Shown piece by piece: positions 27,031-36,202 of a stretch of DNA of 64,000 nt. The notes beneath the pieces were generated by a model that made no database searches, was not told the DNA's origin, and saw nothing but the letters and a program-made list of their open reading frames with translations. Every line of letters starts with the position of its first letter. Position 1 is the stretch's first letter. The stretch comes from Bacteroidota bacterium (GTDB lineage: Bacteria > Bacteroidota > Bacteroidia > Chitinophagales > Chitinophagaceae): contig CANHGS010000004.1 in assembly GCA_947460595.1 (NCBI GenBank), positions 120,017-184,016 of the forward strand. The letters are read 5' to 3'. A program made the position numbers and the translations under genes.

Positions 27031-28276
27031 TGGCACTTTTGTGCCTATTCAAATATTGCAGGTAAAGTAACAAGCTTACTCCCTCTACAAAAAAGGGGAA
27101 GATTCCATACCATTGATGGTCTAAACGTAACAGCAAAAAGCTGGTAATGGCGGCAAAACTCAATATGCACAGTCCAAGTAGGAAAATCACTTTGTTTTTC
27201 CGTTCTAGATATATCTCTAATACGTTTAATAAGTTCAAGGCAATTAACAAGGGTACCAAACTCATCCATTTGAGATAATGGGCGGCTAAATCATTGAATT
27301 TACCCGCAACTAAATAAATGACTGTATCTGCCAATAAAAATTGCCCCACAGCCCAAACTAGAAACAATGCTCCCATTAAACGGTTGATTTTACGTTTAAA
27401 CTGATGCCATTTTGCAGGACTTTCTTCATACATGACGGCCCCTTTGGGTAAAACAGCATTAAAAAAAGCCACCATAATGGTTCTAAAAGTCAAGATTAAT
27501 TTATCACATAGCGAATAAGCACCTAATACAGCAGCTTGCCCTGTAGAGGAAATGGCAAATAGAAAAATTGACTGCTGCAAATAAACCGTCATATTATTAC
27601 CCACCAAGAAGCTATTGATTTTAAAAAAATCCCTGCAGTGTTGCCAGGAAATGGTCACCCAGACAATTCTTTTGCCAACATATTCTCGAATCACTAAAAA
27701 ACCAAAAAAAACCAGATTAGACGTCCCAATCAGAAAATTCACCCAAGCTCCTTGATCTGCTTGCTTAATACAGAACAAGATTAGACCCAAGGTTAATAGC
27801 TTGGCTAACACATTGTATAAATTATATTGGGTGGTGGCTTCCTTACCCACAAAATAGAAAATAGGATTGATTACTTCACCCAATACAATGGGCATGGCCA
27901 ATAAAAAGTAATAGGCGTTTATACCATGCAACCCATACCAGCCAAGCATCCCGGCCAAAAGCAATAAAAACAACAGCACCCTAGATTGCATAATCACCCT
28001 AAAATGCCTTGACATTTCTAAAGGGTGCTCGCGCGATACCGCAATATCATTCACCCCTGTTTGCCCACTTCCCCAGGTTACAAGCACAGCAAGTAGCCAG
28101 GCAAAACTATTGGCCACCATGACTTTCCCAAATTCTTCTACCCCCACTATTCTAAAAATAAAGGGGAACATTAAAATATTTAGCAAAGAATTGGTGATCT
28201 GAATGAGCCCCAAATTGGCAAAATTCTTGACCATGATTTGGTGCGGCTTAAGACGGGTATGGATCTTTTTAATCAA
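27023..28276 (-). CDS. Wzx-like polysaccharide flippase
   Basis: 417 aa, almost entirely hydrophobic with about 12 predicted membrane segments; N-terminal NLGLIQITNSLLNILMFPFI and FRIVGVEEFGKVMVANSF match the MATE/MOP-type polysaccharide flippase family (Polysacc_synt). It moves undecaprenyl-linked repeat units across the inner membrane. An internal ATG at 28234 (MVKNFANLG) is an equally plausible start. Its 3' end overlaps the HEPN-like frame on the other strand. No Wzy polymerase is recognisable in the window. Confidence 0.85.
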   Translation of the reverse strand: MIKKIHTRLKPHQIMVKNFANLGLIQITNSLLNILMFPFIFRIVGVEEFGKVMVANSFAWLLAVLVTWGSGQTGVNDIAVSREHPLEMSRHFRVIMQSRVLLFLLLLAGMLGWYGLHGINAYYFLLAMPIVLGEVINPIFYFVGKEATTQYNLYNVLAKLLTLGLILFCIKQADQGAWVNFLIGTSNLVFFGFLVIREYVGKRIVWVTISWQHCRDFFKINSFLVGNNMTVYLQQSIFLFAISSTGQAAVLGAYSLCDKLILTFRTIMVAFFNAVLPKGAVMYEESPAKWHQFKRKINRLMGALFLVWAVGQFLLADTVIYLVAGKFNDLAAHYLKWMSLVPLLIALNLLNVLEIYLERKNKVIFLLGLCILSFAAITSFLLLRLDHQWYGIFPFFVEGVSLLLYLQYLNRHKSASS

Positions 28277-28378
28277 ACAACTAAGATTGCTTTACTACAA
28301 TAAATTTTTTCAACAATAAAAATGCTCAAAAATCAATTCTTTAAAAATTTTCATTTTAAAAAATCAGTTTTCTAACCC

Positions 28379-28855
28379 TTATTTCTCCAACAAACAACTG
28401 GCATAAGCTACTAGCCCTTCTCCGCGTCCCACAAAACCCATCTTTTCAGTGGTGGTAGCTTTGATGGAAACATCGCGGTCTGTTAAGCCAAGAATACCCG
28501 CAATAGTTGCTTGCATTTGCGCCACATAAGGCTTTATTTTAGGGGCTTCCAGACAAAGCGTAGCATCAATATTGATGACATGATAACCCTCTGCGGCAAT
28601 CAGCTCTGCCGTGCGTTTGAGCAGAATTTTACTATCAATATTTTTGAATTCTGAGGATGTATCCGGAAAATGAAAACCTATATCGCCCAAGCAGAGTGCA
28701 CCCAGCAAGGCGTCACAAATAGCGTGTAATAATACATCTGCGTCACTATGACCCAGGGCTCCTTTGTGATAAGGAATTTGCACGCCGCCAATAAATAAAT
28801 CTCGCCCTTCTACCAACTGATGAAAATCTACCCCTTGCCCAATCCTTAGTCCCAT
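28379..28855 (-). CDS. ispF: 2-C-methyl-D-erythritol 2,4-cyclodiphosphate synthase
   Basis: 158 aa from the ATG at 28855; 8 further upstream residues are possible but are non-conserved and lie past the promoter leader. Motifs: GQGVDFHQL with the metal ligands D10 and H12, [19 protein letters not shown], and the C-terminal [16 protein letters not shown]. It cyclises CDP-methylerythritol 2-phosphate in the MEP isoprenoid pathway, supplying among others the undecaprenyl carrier needed by the neighbouring glycan genes. Confidence 0.96.
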   Translation of the reverse strand: MGLRIGQGVDFHQLVEGRDLFIGGVQIPYHKGALGHSDADVLLHAICDALLGALCLGDIGFHFPDTSSEFKNIDSKILLKRTAELIAAEGYHVINIDATLCLEAPKIKPYVAQMQATIAGILGLTDRDVSIKATTTEKMGFVGRGEGLVAYASCLLEK

Positions 28856-28876
28856 AATAGTTTTATTAAAGAAGCT

Positions 28877-28909
28877 CAAAGATAGGATTCTGATGCCTCA
28901 TTAGGCAAA
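28877..28909 (-). promoter_or_regulatory. Promoter of ispF
   Basis: Minus strand: TTTG at 28909-28906, 21-base spacer, TATCTTTG at 28884-28877, then about 21 bases to the ispF ATG. Both boxes match the Bacteroidota consensus. The -33 box lies within the last codons of the upstream methyltransferase gene. Confidence 0.6.
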
Positions 28910-29569
28910 ATCATCAAAGGCTGTAATGGATTTTACAAAACCCAATAATTTTTCTTGGAAAAGGGCTGCTGAAGGAAATAAAGTTTTCATGTCTTTACTA
29001 GACAATAACTGTACCTCATCTACCCTTTTTTGAGCTTCTTCAATAGTAGCTGTTTTGGGATAATGACCCAGATTCAGGTTTTTTGTCAATTGAACCTTAA
29101 GCCCTCTAGGTAGAAATTGGTAAAAAGGGGTCATCCAATGCGGCTCAATAGGAAAGTACTTATTGGGGGTTTGAATATAATAATGACTTCCAATTCTTAA
29201 TACTTCGGAGGCCATTTTTTGTTGGTTTTTCCAAGTAAACAGGTGTTCAATCACGGAGTTAGAGAAAACAATATCAAAGGATTTGTCTTGAAACTGAAAT
29301 AGGTTGCAAGCGTCTCCGGCTACGCTGCTTAGATTGGGGTGCTCCACTTGTTCCGTGCCCAAATTCACCAGTGTGATTTTGACTTGCGGATATAGCTGGA
29401 AAAAATTCATTTTCTGCCAATAGTCCTGTGTGCCCCCAATATCTAGTATGGATATTTCACCCCCATTCAAATAATGGTTGTTGATGAAATTTTTAAAATG
29501 CTCAAATCGCTTGACCCTGAATTGGTGGTTATAGGATACCTGGTTAGATGGATCAAAAAGTGCTTTCAT
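28901..29569 (-). CDS. Class I SAM-dependent methyltransferase
   Basis: 222 aa. Motif I SILDIGGTQDYWQKM, motif II VNLG, then VAGDACNLFQFQDKSFDIVFSNSVIEHL (motifs III-IV) and a SHYYIQTPNKYFPIEPHWMTPF stretch of the Methyltransf_11/23 group often found among glycan genes. Substrate unknown. Adjacent to ispF but with a promoter between them. Confidence 0.83.
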   Translation of the reverse strand: MKALFDPSNQVSYNHQFRVKRFEHFKNFINNHYLNGGEISILDIGGTQDYWQKMNFFQLYPQVKITLVNLGTEQVEHPNLSSVAGDACNLFQFQDKSFDIVFSNSVIEHLFTWKNQQKMASEVLRIGSHYYIQTPNKYFPIEPHWMTPFYQFLPRGLKVQLTKNLNLGHYPKTATIEEAQKRVDEVQLLSSKDMKTLFPSAALFQEKLLGFVKSITAFDDFA

Positions 29570-29635
29570 TTTAACTACTACATCGCTTAAAAGAGCTGCA
29601 AATTCGGGTATTTAGTTTAAATAATCCAGTTATCC

Positions 29636-30790
29636 TTAATATTCCTCCCCACTTAAGTGGAATATCAGACCCAGTCTAACGGTATTGGATAGCGGGTTAC
29701 GTGTAACACCACTGCCTGATGGAACCAGATAAGAGATATTTACGCCAAAGCTATTGGCATTGAATCCGGCACCTACAGAAAAGTATTTTCGATTGCCACG
29801 GCTCTTGTCTTCATAGAAATAGCCTCCGCGGAAAAAGAACTGGTCATTATAGGCATACTCCATTCCTAGAGAAGCCTGAAAGCTACTGGTAATGCTGCTT
29901 CCATCGCTAAAAGACTTCATCCAGCTAGACATGACACCCATGCTTCTATATTCCGATAAATTGGCGGAATCTGTTCCATATACACCTGTTGCTTTGGGTG
30001 CAATGGGTACCAATAATTTATTCAGGTCTAAACCAAAACTGATTTTGTTATTTTCATCAATGGCTTTTACATAGGCCAAACCCAAGCCCATATTGGCAGG
30101 GATAAAGTCTTTGTTTTTGGCATCATTGGTATAGCCAATTTTGCCACCTAGATTGGTTAATGAAATACCCCAGTTGAGTCCTGATCCTTCTTCATTTATG
30201 CCATGGTAATAAAGGCCCAAATCAGCAGCTACGGTATTGCCCGCTTTGTAAACAACCCCTGTTCCAACATCGCCGGTTACTAACCTAGAGTTGATATAAC
30301 GCAATGCCCCACCAATACTTAATTTGTCTGATAATTTTCTAGAATAACCAAAGTCCAAAGCAAATTCACTGGGCTTAACGGAGTTGAGAATATTACCAGA
30401 ATTATCCGTTAACTGAATATTACCCAAACTAAAAAAGCGCATGCTGCTGCTAATGGCAGAAGCCTCGTCCAGCTTGTAATAGCCGGCGGCTGATGCCAAA
30501 TACACATCGTTCAAACCAAGATCTTTTAACCAGGGTGTGTAGTTGATGGCAATGGATGATTTCTTGGGTGTAAATGGAATTTTTGCCAAGTTCCAAAAAG
30601 CAGCGTTAGCGTCTGGCATAGTAGCGATTGACAGGTCTCCCATTCCACCTGCGCGTGCATCAGGCGAGATGCGTAAAAACGGTACCGCGGTACTAACTAT
30701 ATTAATGGAGTCGGTTTGTGCGTGTAGCCTAGGGCTCAGAAAGCTAAGGCTAAGAGCTAATGCCAATAAGGATTGTAGTTTTCCTTTCAT
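29636..30790 (-). CDS. porV: Type IX secretion outer-membrane protein PorV (LptO)
   Basis: 384 aa. Signal peptide (LLALALSLSFLSPRLHAQ), then the PorV signature VPFLRISPDARAGGMGD and ATMPDANAAFWNLAKIPF, followed by a FadL-like 14-strand barrel ending in a terminal strand (RLGLIFHLSGEEY). PorV shuttles cargo from the Sov translocon to the PorU sortase on the cell surface. It lies 78 bases downstream of porU on the same strand, the usual pairing. Confidence 0.93.
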   Translation of the reverse strand: MKGKLQSLLALALSLSFLSPRLHAQTDSINIVSTAVPFLRISPDARAGGMGDLSIATMPDANAAFWNLAKIPFTPKKSSIAINYTPWLKDLGLNDVYLASAAGYYKLDEASAISSSMRFFSLGNIQLTDNSGNILNSVKPSEFALDFGYSRKLSDKLSIGGALRYINSRLVTGDVGTGVVYKAGNTVAADLGLYYHGINEEGSGLNWGISLTNLGGKIGYTNDAKNKDFIPANMGLGLAYVKAIDENNKISFGLDLNKLLVPIAPKATGVYGTDSANLSEYRSMGVMSSWMKSFSDGSSITSSFQASLGMEYAYNDQFFFRGGYFYEDKSRGNRKYFSVGAGFNANSFGVNISYLVPSGSGVTRNPLSNTVRLGLIFHLSGEEY

Positions 30791-30868
30791 AAAATGAAGG
30801 TTTAATCTCAGGGGTTTTACCCAAAAAAATAATAAAAAATAGCGTAGAGATTATACCATTCAACTGAT

Positions 30869-33800
30869 TTAGAATAGAATCATTTGACCTGCGGATTGGA
30901 ATTTGTTCTCACCTAGGGAAATGATTACTTGGTAAATATAGATAGCTTTTTTGAGTTTTTGACCATTTTCATTGGTTCCGTCCCACTGAATCTCACAATT
31001 TCTGGTGCCAGCGGTAAAAACCGTTTTCCGAATGGTCTTCACCAACTGTCCATTGGTTGTAAAAATTCCCACTTCCACTGGCAGGTCTGTATTGGGTTGA
31101 TTGTGTTCAAAACTGATAGTTGTTTTGTCAGTAAATGGGTTGGGATAATTCATCAGTTTTTGAATCACCGCTTTCTCCTGTTTGGCTACTTCAAAATCTA
31201 GGAGGGTTTGGCTAGAATTATTGGCCAGGTCCCAGGCTTTTAGGCGAATCTGGTGTTTGCCGGGAGACATGGTGGGCAACTGATAGCGTACTGTTCCTCG
31301 CTGATAATTATCCAATTGAGAACTATAATACCCATTCAAAACCAATACATTACGTTCATTTCCGTCAATGACTGCGGTAATATCGTGACCAATGCCTGCT
31401 CCAGAAACATTGATCCCAGAACTATCTACTAGATCCATCAGGAGAACGGGATTTTCATGGGTCAGCCCCCCGTTTTTAAAGGTGGTATCATTGAGCCAGG
31501 CCTTGATTTCAGGACCACGGTTATCCGATAAAGCGGGAGCCAGACCGGCAATAATATAATTGGTATCGGCCCCGGCCGCATCCCTTTTGCCATCGGTGGC
31601 ATAAAAGCTAAATCGTCCCTTGCCGGGTTGGTAATTGATGTCTTTGGGCAGGATCAAATTAAATTGAAAGAGGCCATTTTTTACCGTGGCCCTCCCCTTG
31701 TATAAAATGCTGTTCTGCACTTGAAAACTGGTAACGGGGCTAGCCACATCGTTGCCCAAGGTTTTTACGGACTGGGCTTTGTCATATAAAATGGTTTCTA
31801 CCTCACCCTGAAAATTGGTTAAAGTTACACCAGTGCCGTCGGTAATTCTTCCACTTACCTGGTATTTTCCCAAAGCTTGCAAACTGTCTTTTACTGTTGG
31901 TGCCTGACCATTAATGCTGGTGAGTTGCACTTGATTTTGGGGGAAAGCTAGTCGCATAGCGGGGTCTCCCAACAAAGTGAATTTTCTATTATTAAACACG
32001 TCTCCAAAAGACTGGTAGGTTTCATTTTTGGCAGCCATTACCGCTTCTCCCAATGTGAGGTATTGCCCGCTGGGCGATGGTTTCAGAGCAATCCGCAAAT
32101 AATTATCGTTCATGATCCTGTTGCTATAGGCAAAGACCACGCGCGTAGTTGTCATCAGGGCGATGGCCCCATTGGCATTATCTAATAAGAGCGAAGAACC
32201 CAAGGATTGTTTGCTTGGATCATCATAAGGCGCAAAGTCACAACTGGCTGTAATAAACAGCGGCAGTTTGTCTGGATTATTAAAGCGCTTGACTTCTGTA
32301 GCACTGATCACCGCTTCTTCTGCAAGACGCAAATAATTGCCGTGGCCGCTATAATTGACAATGAGTTTTCCGTTAAAAACCGCATTCACAATGGCTTCAT
32401 TCACAGCTGGATACCTACCTCCCCCATTGCTACTCACCAAGGGATACGCGTCTAGATAAATCTTCTCTTGATTGAACCTACTATTGGTATTGTTCACTGC
32501 TACATTCAAAGATTCCGCATCCGAGAGGTGCAGGTTGCCATCTTTATCGTCTGCAATAAAGACCGCTTGGTTGCGCCATCCACCCATGCTGGCTGGATCA
32601 TGATAATGGATAATCTTGTCTACCATGGTGGCGGCTTCCGCGGGGTTACGCGCGGGAATTCTACCTATGCCAATATCTAGCAACCCCGCGGGCGCCACAA
32701 AATTAATATCGTCAGTGTTGTCTAATAGTCCAAAAAAGTCATCACTGGTATGCGAAATCAGCGGGTCAAATGATTGCACTGTTTGGTAAGTAGGAACCAA
32801 ATTGATATTCCCTGCTATGCGATTTTTATAGTCATAGGTTCCGTTCCCAAAAAGTAATAAAAACCGGGGTTTACTTGAAGTGGATGCCGCTTTATCAAAA
32901 TACATTTTTACAAAATCGCGAATAGCCGTTGGGTCTGGATTGCCACTGGCAAATTCTTGGTAAATCTGATCCGTGGTAGCTACCACAGATTTGTATCCGT
33001 CTTGTTGTTCGTGAAATATGGCTAGTCGTTTTGCTTCTGCTAATAAACTTCTGTGCGTAATAATCAAAAGGTCTGCAGCCTGCGCCTGGTGCAGGTTTTG
33101 ATTATTGACCTTACCCAATAGAATGGGGCTTGAGAGATTGGTTTTATCAAAAGCTACAAACTCTCTTAAACTATTGGCTACTTGTGAAAAGCTAAGTTCG
33201 GTGCCACTCAGAACGCTGTTCATTTTTTGTGGTTGCGGGGGCTGGGTAATGTCCCAAACTTGGGTATTATTATTAGCCCCCGCAATGAGGAACTGAGCCA
33301 CGGATCCGCTGTTCACCGTTTCCCAGTCCCTAAAAAAGAGGGGGATGTTGGGGAGCATGCTTAGCTTGCTGCGGCCGTGCATTTCAAACCAATTTAACCA
33401 GCCTACTGCTCCGGCCGCAGCGGGCTGAAACTGCAATCCAAGACTAATCCCCGTCTGAGCGCTAGTGACGCTTTGTTGGAGGCTCCCCTCCGTGGCTGTT
33501 GCGTCTAAAAAATAGCCACTAACAGCTGCTATATTTACTTGATTAAGTGCCTGCCCGTTGAGCTGCAGGTTAAACTTACTAGCTGCGCCAATGGACCTGC
33601 CCGCCAGTTTTACATTTACTTGAACCGGGCTGGTCAAAATTCTATTGGGCCAGTCAACGCTAAAAGCCTTGCTGCTGGCCGAGCTGCTAAACTCCTCTCC
33701 CAACCATTCTTTGCCACTGGCCAGCAGGTTCACCAGGTCTTTTTCGTAGAAATAGCGTTCCTGATAACTATTCACTTGCACGGTGGCCTGTGTTGGAGCC

Positions 33801-34309
33801 GTAGGACTCTGAATCCTTTTGCCAACACCTCCAATGCTAATATAGTAGTAAGCGGTATCTGAATAGAGGTTTTTCAAATGGATAAAGCCCTTGTTCAAAC
33901 TGTCTTTGACCCATTGGTGGGGGCCGGGGGCATAGAACATTAAAAAATCGTTCCCACTAAAAACCCCGTCGGCTCCGTCTTCTATCAAAATGGCATTTTC
34001 AGCCAAGTCATCGGTTCTTGGTGCGGCATTCCCCTCGGGTAGCATGGCTCCTCCGTTTCCATAAATTCGAATAGCTGATGAAGCAATGGCTCCCGAACCA
34101 AGCCCCATGCCGCTCAAAGTATTGGCGTCAATTTTATAAACACCCTCCTTAGTTACCCCAATCTTGGCCCAATTTCCGGTGGCCAACACCGAATTGGGGG
34201 CATAAAGCCGCTGGGAAAAGCCATCGGCACAGCCAAATAAACCCATGACTAGCAAGCAGATGGCCAAGAGATGACCCCCATTTGGGATATTTTGTTGCTT
34301 GTTTTTCAA
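30869..34309 (-). CDS. porU: Type IX secretion C-terminal signal peptidase/sortase PorU
   Basis: 1146 aa, gingipain-type (C25) cysteine protease. The catalytic pair is H656 (NYSGHGNY) and C690 (ITASCDFAPYDD). Upstream regions are beta-rich; the C-terminus is itself a T9SS-like domain (YPNPFTDKTTISF ... NENGQKLKKAIYIYQV). PorU removes the C-terminal sorting signal of T9SS cargo and attaches it to A-LPS. The start codon is TTG at 34309, which gives a signal peptide ending near GFSQ; no better ATG is in frame. Confidence 0.93.
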   Translation of the reverse strand: MKNKQQNIPNGGHLLAICLLVMGLFGCADGFSQRLYAPNSVLATGNWAKIGVTKEGVYKIDANTLSGMGLGSGAIASSAIRIYGNGGAMLPEGNAAPRTDDLAENAILIEDGADGVFSGNDFLMFYAPGPHQWVKDSLNKGFIHLKNLYSDTAYYYISIGGVGKRIQSPTAPTQATVQVNSYQERYFYEKDLVNLLASGKEWLGEEFSSSASSKAFSVDWPNRILTSPVQVNVKLAGRSIGAASKFNLQLNGQALNQVNIAAVSGYFLDATATEGSLQQSVTSAQTGISLGLQFQPAAAGAVGWLNWFEMHGRSKLSMLPNIPLFFRDWETVNSGSVAQFLIAGANNNTQVWDITQPPQPQKMNSVLSGTELSFSQVANSLREFVAFDKTNLSSPILLGKVNNQNLHQAQAADLLIITHRSLLAEAKRLAIFHEQQDGYKSVVATTDQIYQEFASGNPDPTAIRDFVKMYFDKAASTSSKPRFLLLFGNGTYDYKNRIAGNINLVPTYQTVQSFDPLISHTSDDFFGLLDNTDDINFVAPAGLLDIGIGRIPARNPAEAATMVDKIIHYHDPASMGGWRNQAVFIADDKDGNLHLSDAESLNVAVNNTNSRFNQEKIYLDAYPLVSSNGGGRYPAVNEAIVNAVFNGKLIVNYSGHGNYLRLAEEAVISATEVKRFNNPDKLPLFITASCDFAPYDDPSKQSLGSSLLLDNANGAIALMTTTRVVFAYSNRIMNDNYLRIALKPSPSGQYLTLGEAVMAAKNETYQSFGDVFNNRKFTLLGDPAMRLAFPQNQVQLTSINGQAPTVKDSLQALGKYQVSGRITDGTGVTLTNFQGEVETILYDKAQSVKTLGNDVASPVTSFQVQNSILYKGRATVKNGLFQFNLILPKDINYQPGKGRFSFYATDGKRDAAGADTNYIIAGLAPALSDNRGPEIKAWLNDTTFKNGGLTHENPVLLMDLVDSSGINVSGAGIGHDITAVIDGNERNVLVLNGYYSSQLDNYQRGTVRYQLPTMSPGKHQIRLKAWDLANNSSQTLLDFEVAKQEKAVIQKLMNYPNPFTDKTTISFEHNQPNTDLPVEVGIFTTNGQLVKTIRKTVFTAGTRNCEIQWDGTNENGQKLKKAIYIYQVIISLGENKFQSAGQMILF

Positions 34310-34535
34310 GGTTGGACCACTAGTTCTGCTGCGTTAAAAACTAAATTATTTTCAAAACTACTCTATAAGCAGATACGTTAATACTAGGTTTTGGCGTTAT
34401 AGGGGCTAAAATTAGGTTTTTGCTAACAGATAGTGAGAAGTTGATTTTTAGTTCATTAAGGGAAATCTTATATATTCGCATAGACTTAAATTAGAAAAAT
34501 CTGATTAAACTCTACTTCAAATTCAATCTACTAAC
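34310..34535. promoter_or_regulatory. Divergent porU-gldJ intergenic region
   Basis: 226 bases between the divergent porU and gldJ starts. Candidate -7 boxes are TAGTTTTG on the minus strand (34360-34353) for porU and TATATTCG (34471-34478) for gldJ, one base from TAnnTTTG. Neither has a well-spaced TTTG partner, so both are tentative. Confidence 0.35.
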
Positions 34536-36101
34536 ATGCAGTTATTGAAAACAACCAGGAATTTGGTTTGGCTACTGGCCGTTGCCGGATCATTTAGTGC
34601 CTGTGGTATTCTTGGAAAAAAATCAGAAAAGTCTACAGCTACTGGCTGGAATTACAATGACAAAAACCAAGGTAATTTCAACGTGGTAAAACCTAAGGAT
34701 ATTACAACCGCACCCGGTTTGGTCTTTGTTCAGGGTGGTACCTTTACCATGGGTGCTACGCAAGAAGACGTGATGGGAGGCTGGAACAATATCTCTAGAA
34801 GGGTTACTGTTGCTTCTTTCTTTATTGATAAAACAGAAGTTGCCAACGTGCACTATCGTGAGTATTTGTATTGGTTAGAAAATGTATTTGGACAAGCCGG
34901 TATGGATTCTGTGGTGGAACAAGCCAAACCAGACACCCTTGTTTGGAGAAGCGAATTGGCGTTTAACGAGCCTTATGTAGAATATTATTTCCGTCACCCT
35001 TCTTACAACTACTATCCTGTAGTGGGAGTAAGTTGGAAACAAGCTACGGATTATTGTATCTGGCGTACAGACCGTGTAAACGAACTGGCCTTGATGAATA
35101 AGGGTTTTCTGGATAAAAAAACTCAGATCAAACGTGAATTGAATGGTGCGGGTCAGGACAACTTCAATACCAAGGCTTATATCTTGGGTGAGTACCAAGC
35201 TACTCCAGGTAAAGAAGCTAGTTCAAAGAAAAATCCATTGAAAGACGCACAGGGCAGACCAAGGACCACCGTGAAGATGGAAGACGGAATTTTCCGCCCA
35301 GACTATCGCCTTCCAACAGAAGCAGAATGGGAATATGCCGCCTATGGTTATATGATGGAGAATCCACAAAGAAAGAAGAGCAGCAAACAACGTGGCGAAG
35401 AAGTGGTTGCCAACAAACAAGTTTATGCTTGGAAAAATGAAGGTTTTGACAACTTACGCTATACCAAAAAATCATCTTTCCAAGGAGCTTTCTTAGCCAA
35501 CTTTAAACGTGGCTCTGGAGATAATATGGGAGTTGCCGGTGGCTTGAACGATAATGCCGCTATTCCTGCAGAAGTAAGTGCTTTTATGCCAAATGGTTTT
35601 GGTGTATACAATATGAGTGGTAACGTGAGTGAGTGGGTAGCCGATGTATACAGACCTTTGAATACCTTGGATGGTGATGACTTCAATATCTATCGTGGTA
35701 ACGAATTCAAGCAAGTAGACAAAAGCTTGGGCGAGGGTAACTTGCGCGATGACAAGGGTAGGATTAAAATGATTGCAGAATCAGATTCTGCACTAAAGAA
35801 TAGAAGGAATTACAATCGCTCTTATGCCATTAATTACAACGATGGTGATACCGTGAGCGGTGTTTCTTATGGTTACGGTGTTACTACCATGATCTCTGAT
35901 AGGTCAAGGGTGTACAAAGGTGGTTCTTGGGACGATAGGCCTTATTGGCTAAGCCCTGGCACACGCCGTTACTTAGAAGAAGAACAAAGCACTAGGGATT
36001 TGGGATTCCGTTGCGCCATGACACATTTTGGTGCAGGAGAAAGCACGTCTACCAAAGCGCAGACTGGCTATTTTATTCCAACCCGCAGAAATAAGCGTTA
36101 A
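34536..36101 (+). CDS. gldJ: Gliding/T9SS lipoprotein GldJ
   Basis: 521 aa. Lipoprotein signal with lipobox FSAC (Cys23), then a formylglycine-generating-enzyme/SUMF1-like domain (about 60-505): VFVQGGTFTMGATQED, FFIDKTEVANVHYREYL, YRLPTEAEWEYAAYG, NMSGNVSEWVADVYR and KGGSWDDRPYWLSPGTRRY. GldJ and GldK share this fold; an immediate murF neighbour and length favour GldJ. It supports gliding and type IX secretion at the inner face of the outer membrane. No enzymatic activity is known for the family. Confidence 0.9.
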   Translation: MQLLKTTRNLVWLLAVAGSFSACGILGKKSEKSTATGWNYNDKNQGNFNVVKPKDITTAPGLVFVQGGTFTMGATQEDVMGGWNNISRRVTVASFFIDKTEVANVHYREYLYWLENVFGQAGMDSVVEQAKPDTLVWRSELAFNEPYVEYYFRHPSYNYYPVVGVSWKQATDYCIWRTDRVNELALMNKGFLDKKTQIKRELNGAGQDNFNTKAYILGEYQATPGKEASSKKNPLKDAQGRPRTTVKMEDGIFRPDYRLPTEAEWEYAAYGYMMENPQRKKSSKQRGEEVVANKQVYAWKNEGFDNLRYTKKSSFQGAFLANFKRGSGDNMGVAGGLNDNAAIPAEVSAFMPNGFGVYNMSGNVSEWVADVYRPLNTLDGDDFNIYRGNEFKQVDKSLGEGNLRDDKGRIKMIAESDSALKNRRNYNRSYAINYNDGDTVSGVSYGYGVTTMISDRSRVYKGGSWDDRPYWLSPGTRRYLEEEQSTRDLGFRCAMTHFGAGESTSTKAQTGYFIPTRRNKR

Positions 36102-36128
36102 GGAAAAGGAAACATACAGCGTAGAAAG

Positions 36129-36155
36129 AGCCATCCAATTTGGGTGGCTTTTTTT
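36129..36155 (+). terminator. Intrinsic terminator after gldJ
   Basis: AGCCATCCA (36129-36137) pairs with TGGGTGGCT (36141-36149) around a 3-base loop, with one G-U pair, and is followed by a run of seven Ts. It lies 28 bases beyond the gldJ stop and overlaps the non-conserved upstream part of the murF frame, which supports a later murF start. Confidence 0.8.
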
Positions 36156-36202
36156 ATGGGGGTTCCCCTCTGAATACTTTAATTTTGAATCAAACAATTC
36201 TC